Assembly: GCA_030527235.1 (NCBI GenBank)
Contig: JAUNBL010000020.1
Span: forward strand, 1-36,786
DNA: 36,786 nucleotides
Direction of reading: 5' to 3'
From: Clostridia bacterium
Lineage (GTDB): Bacteria; Bacillota; Clostridia; UMGS1883
The position numbers and the translations under genes were made by a program. Positions 1-9,533 of this stretch are shown in pieces. Below the pieces are notes generated by a model. The model made no database searches, had not been told where the DNA came from, and saw only the letters and a program-made list of their open reading frames with translations. The first letter of the stretch is position 1. The number at the start of each line of letters is the position of its first letter.

Positions 1-82
1 CTTTATCGCAAACGCTCAAACTTTTTTTGGGTCACATCATTGACAACCGCAGAAGCCTGCACAAACAAAGAGAATTTTTTTG
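1..82. other. Left edge, no gene assigned
   Basis: All three rightward frames stop within this stretch or just after it (for example TAG near 97). It may hold the last codons of a gene lying outside the window, but there is too little sequence to recognise one. I see no hairpin terminator or RNA gene here. Confidence 0.3.
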
Positions 83-111
83 TTGCAATATTTCAATAGA
101 TGCTATATAAT
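83..111 (+). promoter_or_regulatory. Sigma-A-type promoter of the BY-kinase gene
   Basis: The -35 box TTGCAA (83-88) is separated by 17 bases from a perfect -10 box TATAAT (106-111), with a TG four bases before the -10 box. The start codon lies 40 bases downstream. An A/T-rich stretch precedes the -35 box and could act as an UP element. This is read from consensus only. Confidence 0.75.
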
Positions 112-151
112 AATCTTATTATTAATATATGCCGAAAGGGTTGATTATTAA

Positions 152-1588
152 ATGACCGAAGAAAAGATAGGCGGCATTGAGCAAAGAGACAGGGAAATAG
201 AAGTCCTCATTATCGCGAAAAACGTGCTGAAAAAATGGTGGGTGCTTCTGATTTGTGCAGTTGTTTTTGCGATAGTCGCATACGTTGTAACGCTTCAGAC
301 GTATACGCCGCAATATTCCTCAAAAATCAGTTATGCGATTAACGCGCGCGACTATACCAGTGGAAATGTTATTCAGTCGGCGACAGATTTTGTAATTGCA
401 GAGTATCTTTCAAACACATACAGCTACATTATAGTAAGCAAGGACTTGATGGACGCTGTGCGCAGTGATGTGAATCGTCCGAATGAGCCGATTGAAAGAT
501 ATGTGCGAACTATGCTGGTGGAGAACTCCAATATTCTGCAGGTTGTAGTGACATCGGATGATGCGCAGCTTTCGTATGACATTGCCCGTTCGATAATAGT
601 GCATCTGCCTTCTTATACTTCAACAGCCGTTAAGTCCGGCAGCGTCGAAGTATTTGAGCAGCCATACAAAGCGCAGTTCCCGAACGCGGACAACCGTGTT
701 CTTAAAAACGCGCTTCTGGCAGCAATGGCAGGTTTCTTCCTTGCGGCAGTTGTGCTGTACCTTGTGAACTATTTCAGAAACACAGTGTTAAGCGCCACAT
801 CGCTTCAAAACCAAGGCGGTATCAACCTTATCGGTATCGTTCCGCATGTGCAGCCCTATAAGAAGGGCAATAAAAACAGCGGAAACAATAAAGAATCGGT
901 GCTTATAACAAATAAGAGCGCCGGCTTCATATTTATTGAAACATATAAATCTATGCGTACAAAGCTGGAACGTCTTTCAAAGCGCGATGGTATTAAAACC
1001 ATTCTTGTTTCAAGCGCACTGGAAAACGAAGGCAAGACGACAGTTGCGGTAAATCTTGCGCTAACCCTGACGCAGACAGGCAAGTCGGTGGTTATTGTTG
1101 AAGGCGATTTGCGAAAGCCTGCGCTGCATCTTATACTTAGTATTTCGGATAAAATAGATAAGACTGTTATCAACATATTGAATGAAGAAGTGGACTACAA
1201 AAAAGTGATTATCCGTCCGGACGGTACGAAGCTTGATGTGCTTCCGAGCAAGGGCTCTGTCACAAACAGCGCCGAGCTTTTGAGCCGTGACAGTGCACGC
1301 AAACTCATAGCACAGTTAAAGCAGGATTACGACTATGTTATCGTTGACACTCCTCCGGCCAACATCTTTACGGAGGCATCAATTCTTACAGAGTTCATGG
1401 ATGCGGCTATATTGGTAGTTCGGCAGGACTGCGCAACGATTAATATGGTGATGAATGTTGCCTATGACCTTGCTCAGTCGAAAGCGGAGCTTATCGGGTT
1501 TGTATTTAATAATGTGGAGGACGCAAATGTGCTGCCCGGTGCATACCGCAATAAAAATTACAAGTATTATTACTACGGAAGGGAATAA
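152..1588 (+). CDS. Wzz/BY-kinase fusion: polysaccharide biosynthesis tyrosine autokinase
   Basis: The 478-residue protein joins a Wzz-type chain-length module to a bacterial tyrosine kinase. Membrane segments lie near residues 29-49 and 185-207 and flank an external domain. The cytoplasmic kinase carries Walker A ENEGKTT (Lys295), Walker A' VVIVEGDLRKP near 314-324, and Walker B YDYVIVDTPP near 394-403. The C-terminus holds a tyrosine cluster at 465, 470 and 472-475, the usual autophosphorylation site. Such proteins control the length and export of capsule or exopolysaccharide by phosphorylation cycling. The ATG follows GAAAGGG at 134-140. The gene has its own promoter and terminator and no polysaccharide genes downstream, so its partners are probably upstream or elsewhere. 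Many Gram-positive systems (CapA/CapB, CpsC/CpsD) split these modules into two proteins. Confidence 0.9.
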   Translation: MTEEKIGGIEQRDREIEVLIIAKNVLKKWWVLLICAVVFAIVAYVVTLQTYTPQYSSKISYAINARDYTSGNVIQSATDFVIAEYLSNTYSYIIVSKDLMDAVRSDVNRPNEPIERYVRTMLVENSNILQVVVTSDDAQLSYDIARSIIVHLPSYTSTAVKSGSVEVFEQPYKAQFPNADNRVLKNALLAAMAGFFLAAVVLYLVNYFRNTVLSATSLQNQGGINLIGIVPHVQPYKKGNKNSGNNKESVLITNKSAGFIFIETYKSMRTKLERLSKRDGIKTILVSSALENEGKTTVAVNLALTLTQTGKSVVIVEGDLRKPALHLILSISDKIDKTVINILNEEVDYKKVIIRPDGTKLDVLPSKGSVTNSAELLSRDSARKLIAQLKQDYDYVIVDTPPANIFTEASILTEFMDAAILVVRQDCATINMVMNVAYDLAQSKAELIGFVFNNVEDANVLPGAYRNKNYKYYYYGRE

Positions 1589-1608
1589 CGCACATTAATC
1601 CGCATAAC

Positions 1609-1637
1609 AAAAATCGGCCGTGAATCGGCCGATTTTT
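1609..1637. terminator. Bidirectional intrinsic terminator
   Basis: A perfect 12-base-pair stem (AAAAATCGGCCG, 1609-1620, pairing with 1626-1637) encloses the 5-base loop TGAAT. The A and T runs at the two ends give a U-tract in either direction, so it can end both the rightward BY-kinase transcript and the leftward fumarate hydratase transcript. Its last base is the last base of the leftward gene's stop codon. Confidence 0.9.
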
Positions 1638-2479
1638 CATATCAGAATTTCTTTATGACGAGTGACGTGGCAGCTGATATTTACAGCGACAGGCAATCCT
1701 GCAATATGCGTTGGATAAGTAAGAATGTTCACACCGAGTGCGGTCGTGGTGCCGCCAAGTCCCTGTGGTCCGATGCCGAGGCGGTTTATGCGCGACAACA
1801 GGTCAGACTCCATTTTTGCATAGCTGTCAATAGCATTCTGGGTATCTATAGGAAGAGTGAGCGCCTTTTTCGCCAGGATTGCCGCCATTTCCATAGTTCC
1901 GCCAATGCCAACCCCCACGACGATTGGGGGGCAGGGATTTGAACCGGCAGCGGCCACGGTATCAACAATAAAATCTTTGACGCCGTCCTCGCCGTCGGAG
2001 GGTTTGAGCATTTTGAGCGCGCTCATATTCTCGCTTCCAAATCCTTTGGGGGCGAATGTAATCTTGATTTTATCGCCCGCAGTGAGCGAAAGATGGATAA
2101 CGGCCGGCGTGTTGTCGCGTGTATTAACTCGTGAAAGCGGGTCACTCACTATGCTTTTGCGCAGTAAAAAATGTTCGTAACCTTGGCGAACACCCTCGTT
2201 CACGGCATCTGTAAGCAGACCTCCGGCAATGTGTACGTCCTGACCCAATTCAATGAAAAATACGGCCATTCCGGTGTCCTGGCAGATGGGAGTTCGCTCT
2301 GTGCGTGCAATGTCGGCATTTTCAACGATTCGCTCCAAAATGTTTTGACCAAGCTCAGATGCCTCTCGGAGACGGCATTCGTTGAGGCACGAATATATGT
2401 CGCTGCCGAGGGTGAAATTGGCCTCCCCACAGAGCTCGGCAACGGCGGCGGTAATTTGTGCTGACGAAATTTCTCTCAT
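1637..2479 (-). CDS. Fumarate hydratase, class I (4Fe-4S), alpha subunit
   Basis: The 280-residue protein matches the alpha (N-terminal) part of two-subunit class I fumarases and tartrate dehydratases, which interconvert fumarate and malate in the cytoplasm. Three family cysteines that would hold a 4Fe-4S cluster are visible: Cys66 in PICQDTG, Cys183 in SNPCPP and Cys270 in NISCHVTRH. The glycine-rich GIGGTMEMAA follows at 191-200. I chose the ATG at 2479 because AGAAAGGA lies 8 bases upstream; a start at 2506 would overlap the upstream gene and has no ribosome binding site. It follows the glycosyltransferase by 14 bases and is last in the string. The beta subunit, needed for activity and usually adjacent, is absent because a terminator follows directly. 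L-tartrate dehydratase alpha is the alternative call. Confidence 0.88.
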   Translation of the reverse strand: MREISSAQITAAVAELCGEANFTLGSDIYSCLNECRLREASELGQNILERIVENADIARTERTPICQDTGMAVFFIELGQDVHIAGGLLTDAVNEGVRQGYEHFLLRKSIVSDPLSRVNTRDNTPAVIHLSLTAGDKIKITFAPKGFGSENMSALKMLKPSDGEDGVKDFIVDTVAAAGSNPCPPIVVGVGIGGTMEMAAILAKKALTLPIDTQNAIDSYAKMESDLLSRINRLGIGPQGLGGTTTALGVNILTYPTHIAGLPVAVNISCHVTRHKEILI

Positions 2480-2493
2480 AACGACAGTCCTTT

Positions 2494-5163
2494 CTAAAAT
2501 ATCCATTTTTCAAACCATTTCAAAATTTCCACATTCCCGCCAAGACCCAGAAGAAGCGGTGAAAAGAGTGCGCACATAGCGCTGCAAACCGCACAGTATG
2601 TGAGGACAAGCGGCTTTTTCAGGTATTGCAGTGCGTAGACGAGAATCAGAATAAAAAATATAAGCGGCGCGGCAAAGTGGTATATAAATGTGACTCGTCC
2701 TATGAACACCCACGGGAGATAGAGCGAAAGCGCGGCTGTTAACAAAAACCGGATGCGTATATCCTTTACCCGTGCCATGATGAATGCTGTGGGCAGAAGA
2801 GGCCACCAGAGAAAAATGCAGCCAAGTATCGCCATACGCGTATTGGGTTCGCCAAGTTCCGTAAATACCGGAACCGCCACCAGGGGCCACTGCGCCCATG
2901 CGGAGGCGTAGGGGTGCGCGGCGGTGAGCGTGCCGTGGTAGGAAAGCATGTTGAGCTGATATTGCCAAAATTCTCCTGAGCCGATATGCGCGGCAGCATA
3001 CACGCCTGCCGCAATCAGGGGACAAAACCACAGCCGGCGCGGAGGGTGAGAACGGGCAAAGAACACGACCGCCATGGGAACGATATAAAACCCTGTCCAT
3101 TTGACCGCGCACGCCGCACCGAGGAAGAGAGCGCAAAGAGTAATACTCGAGAACTTTTTTTCGGTGATGTAGCAGTAGAGAAAGTACAGTGAAGCGACGA
3201 TAAAGAGCAGAGAGATTGAATCAAGCGTCGCAATTCGTGAAAGTGAAATGCGGCAAAAATCGCACAGAGTCAAGAACGATGCCAGAAACGCCGCGTAGAC
3301 GGTGCCGAAAAGTTTCTTGGCAAAAATATATATCAGAGCAACTAAAAGTACGCCGCAAAGTGCGGACGGGAAACGCCACCCAAACGGAGTGTCGCCGAAA
3401 ATGCGCATCGAAAGCGCAATGATAAGCTTTCCCAGCGGCGGGTGAGTGGTCTCGTAGATGGGCAAATTGTTGTTGTACTCATAGGCGGTTCGTGCATAGT
3501 ATATTTCATCAAAATAAGTGCTGTTAAGAAAGTTTATATACTGCGGCGCGTGCTGCTGCTCGTCAAACGCACCGCCCGAACCGGTCAGCTCCATCAGCTC
3601 CCCGTTTCGGTTTGTAAATGCAACCTCAAGTATGTGGTCGGCATTTATGACGGCGGCAGTTTGCGCCGATATTGGAGTGTCCAATGAAGCGCGTGTCCAG
3701 GCAAAGCACTGCCGCGGTGTAAGTGTAAGTTTTTCACTGCCCAAGTAAACATCAAACGGCTCTTCGCCTAAGGCGGAAAAAAAGACCACCGCACTGATTT
3801 CATGCGAGGCAAGCTGCGCCTCGCTTTGGCCTAAAGCCGGAGTGCTTGGCGCGTCAGTATTGCCAAGATTATAAAACGAGAGCGCCGATGCCGCAAAAAT
3901 GAAAAGGCACAGCAAAAGTGCGTCGGCGCCGGTTATGCGCTTATCTTTGGCTTCGGGCAGCGGAGAAATTGAAACAGGTGCAATGTAGAAATCAATATAT
4001 GTGTATATTGCAAAAGCGAGAGCGGCTAAGGTGATAAAGCTCCCGATGATGAGAATTTTGGAATCGGCCGGTAAAACGGTAATGCCTTGAAGTGAGAACA
4101 GGAACACCGCTATAATGTTTATCGACTGCGAGACGGCGCACAAGAGAGCGCTTGCAAGCACTTTTGCGCTGCGCGTTTGCCCCCAGGCGGCAAAAAAAAG
4201 TATCTGAGCGCAAAACAGGTAGCGTTCGTGCATCATTGAGGAACAAGTGAACACGCCAAGCAAAAAGAGTGCGGCAAGAAAAACCACGCTTTCGCGTTTT
4301 TGGGCGCGGAAATAAAGAACGGTGCAAAACACAAACATAAGCGCAACAGCTATATAACCCCAAATCTCATAGCTGAAAAAAAGGAACTTGCCTCCGCTGT
4401 CGGCGCCGTTGGCGCAAAAGAGCGCAAAAAGATTAAACGCGTTAAACGTTGCGAGCTTGTAAGAGCCCATCGTGGAAACGTAACGGGATAAAATGTCAAG
4501 AGGATTAAAACCGAAAAATGGAATCGCGAAAGCGTATATCGTCACTGCTGCTGCCATAATTGAGAGCAGCGCTTTTTTTATAAGCGCATGGTTCTTATAT
4601 GCGGAAAAAATTATCACTATAAGAAAGATAGGCGCAAACATCAGCGTTTGCATTTTCATTGCCGCACCTATGCCAAACAGCACGGCGCTTTTTATGTACT
4701 TTTCTTCCGAGAGAGCAAAGAGCGACAGGAGAACAAACAGTGCGCAAACGCTGTCCATTTGTCCCCAAACTGAGCTGTCGGCAATGACGGAGGGCATTAG
4801 CAGATATAAAAGAGCTGCTGCGCGAGAGTGAGTTTTCCTGTTAATAAAGTATGCGCCAAGCGTATCGCATAATATGGCTGGCAGCTTTACAATAAAACTC
4901 TTTGCTGCAAATGGGATAAAAGAGAGTAAGTATAGAACATAGAGATATCCCGGCGGATAGTCACAAAATGCGCTGCTTTCATAAAACATGTTAAATGAAT
5001 AGCGCGTCAACTCGTCCATCCAGCCGATAAAGCAGCCCATGTCAAAGCTATAGCCGTAAATAAGATACGCCAAAACAAGCCGCAGTACTATCGCCAACGC
5101 GAAGGCGGCGCTATACGCTGTGAACCTGGTTCGTGTTGTAGAGGGCAAAGTATTTCCCGCCAA
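2494..5163 (-). CDS. Double GT-C glycosyltransferase: Gpi18-like half fused to PMT (GT39)-like half
   Basis: This 889-residue polytopic membrane protein seems to carry two GT-C modules. The first (about 1-430) has an Asp in the first external loop (Asp41, SFDMGCF) and DYPPG at 68-72, as in Gpi18-like mannosyltransferases. The second (about 540-889) has the protein O-mannosyltransferase signatures FDE (Asp552-Glu553) and HPPLGK starting at His574. Between them lies a soluble stretch of about 100 residues predicted to be external. Such enzymes move sugars from a polyprenyl-phosphate donor to an acceptor outside the membrane. The start is TTG, with GAGGAG 10 bases upstream, inside the end of the ABC transporter gene (53-base overlap). 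The pairing suggests envelope glycan or glycoprotein work. The substrate is unknown. Confidence 0.8.
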   Translation of the reverse strand: MAGNTLPSTTRTRFTAYSAAFALAIVLRLVLAYLIYGYSFDMGCFIGWMDELTRYSFNMFYESSAFCDYPPGYLYVLYLLSFIPFAAKSFIVKLPAILCDTLGAYFINRKTHSRAAALLYLLMPSVIADSSVWGQMDSVCALFVLLSLFALSEEKYIKSAVLFGIGAAMKMQTLMFAPIFLIVIIFSAYKNHALIKKALLSIMAAAVTIYAFAIPFFGFNPLDILSRYVSTMGSYKLATFNAFNLFALFCANGADSGGKFLFFSYEIWGYIAVALMFVFCTVLYFRAQKRESVVFLAALFLLGVFTCSSMMHERYLFCAQILFFAAWGQTRSAKVLASALLCAVSQSINIIAVFLFSLQGITVLPADSKILIIGSFITLAALAFAIYTYIDFYIAPVSISPLPEAKDKRITGADALLLCLFIFAASALSFYNLGNTDAPSTPALGQSEAQLASHEISAVVFFSALGEEPFDVYLGSEKLTLTPRQCFAWTRASLDTPISAQTAAVINADHILEVAFTNRNGELMELTGSGGAFDEQQHAPQYINFLNSTYFDEIYYARTAYEYNNNLPIYETTHPPLGKLIIALSMRIFGDTPFGWRFPSALCGVLLVALIYIFAKKLFGTVYAAFLASFLTLCDFCRISLSRIATLDSISLLFIVASLYFLYCYITEKKFSSITLCALFLGAACAVKWTGFYIVPMAVVFFARSHPPRRLWFCPLIAAGVYAAAHIGSGEFWQYQLNMLSYHGTLTAAHPYASAWAQWPLVAVPVFTELGEPNTRMAILGCIFLWWPLLPTAFIMARVKDIRIRFLLTAALSLYLPWVFIGRVTFIYHFAAPLIFFILILVYALQYLKKPLVLTYCAVCSAMCALFSPLLLGLGGNVEILKWFEKWIF

Positions 5164-6844
5164 GCTCCATCAGCTCCTCGTGAGTTCCTTGTTCTATAAT
5201 CCTGCCGCCGTCTATGAGCGCGATAATGTCAGCGTTTTCAATAGTTGTGAGGCGGTGCGCTATAATAATCGTGGTGCGGTTTTTGATGACGTTGTCAATG
5301 GCTTCGTGGATAAGTTTTTCGGTGGTATTGTCAACCGCACTTGTCGCTTCGTCTAAAATCAAAACGCTCCTGTTGCGCAGCAGCGCGCGCGCAATCGCAA
5401 TGCGCTGTTTTTGCCCGCCGGAAAGCCGCACGCCGCGCTCGCCGACAATGGTGTTGTAGCCGCGTTCGGTTTCGAGAATGAACGAGTCGGCGTTTGCCAT
5501 TTTGGCTGCTAAAACTACATCCTCATGCGAAGCCTCCGGCGAGCCGTAGCGAATATTATCTTCGATAGTTCCATGGAACAGAAACACATCCTGTAATACC
5601 ATACTCACATTATCGTGCAGCGAGCGAAGCGTAATCGTACGCAAATCGCGTCCGTCAAGCAAAATCGCGCCATCACTCGGATCGTAAAAGCGCACGAGCA
5701 AGCTGGCTATCGTACTCTTTCCCGCACCGGTTTCACCTACGAGCGCCACAGTCTGTGAGGGCTTTATCTTCAGCGAAAGGTCGCGTAAGACATACGTTCC
5801 GTCATTATAGCAAAAAGATACATTTTGGAATTCTATCTCACCTCGAACTCCGGTAATGTCCTGTGCGTCGGGTGTATCGGCAACAGTACTCTTGATGTCC
5901 AAAAGCTCGAACATGCGCTCCGCTGCAGCAAGAGAATTTTGCAGATCCTCGTTTAGACGGGCGAGCGAGTTTATCGGCGCGTACAGGTTGGAAAGATAGA
6001 GAACAAACGCCACAATGTCAGCCGCCTCTATGCCGTTTGAGGCGGCAAGCGCGCCGCCGGCGCCAATGACTACTACGGTTCCCAGCTGGTTCAAAAAGCC
6101 TATCAGAGGATGTACAAGCGCGCTGCGCTTGAGCGCCGCAAGCACGTATCTGGTAACCTCGCTTGATGCGAAGGAGAAACGGTCAAATTCGCTTTCCTGA
6201 CGGTTAAACGCCTGAATTTCTTTTATGCCTGAGAGCGAGTCCTGCAGTATGCCGGACATCTCCGCCGCTTTCTGGTGACGAATTCTAAAGAGCGGACGCA
6301 CCTTTGCAGCGTAATACCAAACACCGATAGCGACAAACGGCACAACACACAGCGCGTACAGCGCAAGCATGGGATTCATGCAAAAGAGCAGCACGCCCAC
6401 ACCTATGAAAAGCACGGTGTTTGCAATAGCGTCGGCTGCGGCGTGCGCGATAAAAAGCTCCATTGTTTCGCTGTCCGATAGAATACGGCTCATAAGCTGA
6501 CCGGTCTGTTTATCGTGGAAAAAACTCATAGAGAGGTTTTGCACATGATTATATAGCTTTGTCCGCAAATCGTGTACAAAATTCCATGCTGCGACATGGC
6601 TGAAATACGAGCGGCAAAACTGCATTACAAGCTGCCCGAACGATGCCGCCAAAAATATAAGCGCGAGATGGAGCGCCTTTCGCGGAAGTTCGGGGTCTGA
6701 GTTTTGTATGAGGGATATGAGAGTGCGCATTATCTGCGGGGTGTACAAAGTAAGCGCACTTCCCAGCAAAATGGCGGCAACAGTCGCCACAAGGTACGCA
6801 GAGTACTTTTTCGCTTCCCAAAGAAGCCTGAACACAGTTTTCAA
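5111..6844 (-). CDS. ABC exporter, fused membrane and ATPase domains (MdlB/MsbA type)
   Basis: The 577-residue half-transporter has an exporter-type membrane domain of about six helices (residues 1-310) followed by an ATPase domain. Walker A GETGAGKST lies at 370-378 (Lys376), followed by the signature LSGGQKQR, Walker B SVLILDEATSAVD and the H-loop IIIAHRLTT. It would act as a dimer exporting lipids, peptides or drugs; the substrate cannot be read from sequence. The open frame reaches back to a TTG at 6880, but the TTG at 6844 has GGAGA six bases upstream and gives the normal N-terminus MKTVFRLL, so I prefer it. The gene overlaps the glycosyltransferase downstream and lies 94 bases after ligA. 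Only one half-transporter is present, so it is either a homodimer or pairs with a distant partner. Confidence 0.88.
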   Translation of the reverse strand: MKTVFRLLWEAKKYSAYLVATVAAILLGSALTLYTPQIMRTLISLIQNSDPELPRKALHLALIFLAASFGQLVMQFCRSYFSHVAAWNFVHDLRTKLYNHVQNLSMSFFHDKQTGQLMSRILSDSETMELFIAHAAADAIANTVLFIGVGVLLFCMNPMLALYALCVVPFVAIGVWYYAAKVRPLFRIRHQKAAEMSGILQDSLSGIKEIQAFNRQESEFDRFSFASSEVTRYVLAALKRSALVHPLIGFLNQLGTVVVIGAGGALAASNGIEAADIVAFVLYLSNLYAPINSLARLNEDLQNSLAAAERMFELLDIKSTVADTPDAQDITGVRGEIEFQNVSFCYNDGTYVLRDLSLKIKPSQTVALVGETGAGKSTIASLLVRFYDPSDGAILLDGRDLRTITLRSLHDNVSMVLQDVFLFHGTIEDNIRYGSPEASHEDVVLAAKMANADSFILETERGYNTIVGERGVRLSGGQKQRIAIARALLRNRSVLILDEATSAVDNTTEKLIHEAIDNVIKNRTTIIIAHRLTTIENADIIALIDGGRIIEQGTHEELMELGGKYFALYNTNQVHSV

Positions 6845-6938
6845 TTTCAATCTCCATTCTGCCGCTGCGCATCGGCACAAAAAAGTTTCATGAATCTCTT
6901 ACCTGCGCAGAGAGGGCAGTAAGAGGGGCAGTGAGGTT

Positions 6939-8906
<1,968 letters not shown>

Positions 8907-9533
8907 TTATATTTCCTCCAAAGCAGAATCGAGAAATGCAACACGGGTATAGGAGCATTCGCCGCTTGAAAACCCGTCGATATATCTATTCATTGCCGCG
9001 ATTACCACATCGGGTTTAAGATTTGCCGCGCTTCCTGAGGAAAGCACCATTTCTATCCTGTCGTCCCGCAAAACTACGGAATTAATATCCGCGCGAATGT
9101 CTGTTTCCCTAACGCCGCTCTTGGTCTTTTTATCAATTAAAATTTCACTCATTTGTAAAAATGTGTCCACGTTTTTGGGCATATTCTCAGGTATCGCCTC
9201 GTAGCGCGCATAGCGCAGCTCTTTCATGCGTGACTTGCCGCTTTGCACCGAAAGAATCCGTATCCCTTCCGGAAGCACTGCATTCAGTGCGCACAGCACC
9301 TCGTCGGGCGAGACGGCGTACGTCATTTCAACTTCTAACAGCTCGCAGGCGCTTTGGTAAAATATTGGAAGCGCCATGGCAAAACTCAGCTTTGGGTGCG
9401 GATTAAATCCTTCCGAAAAGGCCACAGGCACATGCGCGCGGCGCATTGCACGATTAAACGCGCGCACGAAATCAAGGTGCGAAACGTATATGGCGCGGCC
9501 GCTCTTTTCATAGCGCACAGTATAGTCAAACAC
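8907..9533 (-). CDS. TIGR03936/DUF2344 radical-SAM-associated protein
   Basis: The 208-residue protein begins FDYTVRYEKSGRAIYVSHLD, the typical opening of DUF2344 (TIGR03936) proteins, with EGFNPHPKLSFAMALP shortly after. The family is nearly always encoded directly after, or fused to, a TIGR03960 radical SAM protein; its biochemical role is not established, though a link to RNA modification is often suspected. The open frame extends to 9656, but the GTG at 9533 has GGGAGG eight bases upstream and gives the family N-terminus, so I use it. It overlaps the end of the radical SAM gene by 8 bases, and ligA follows with no gap. Confidence 0.87.
   Translation of the reverse strand: MFDYTVRYEKSGRAIYVSHLDFVRAFNRAMRRAHVPVAFSEGFNPHPKLSFAMALPIFYQSACELLEVEMTYAVSPDEVLCALNAVLPEGIRILSVQSGKSRMKELRYARYEAIPENMPKNVDTFLQMSEILIDKKTKSGVRETDIRADINSVVLRDDRIEMVLSSGSAANLKPDVVIAAMNRYIDGFSSGECSYTRVAFLDSALEEI

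Noticed and set aside
6847..6891. Possible 14-residue leader peptide (start MKLFCADAQRQNGD) before the ABC exporter, ending at its TTG start
   Set aside because: The stop overlaps the exporter's start region in a way that would suit coupling, but its ribosome site is weak and there is no independent support.
6901..6938. Near-repeat AGAGGGCAGT / AGAGGGGCAGT after ligA
   Set aside because: Two imperfect copies in a 40-base gap, with no symmetry or known site. This is too little to call a repeat element.
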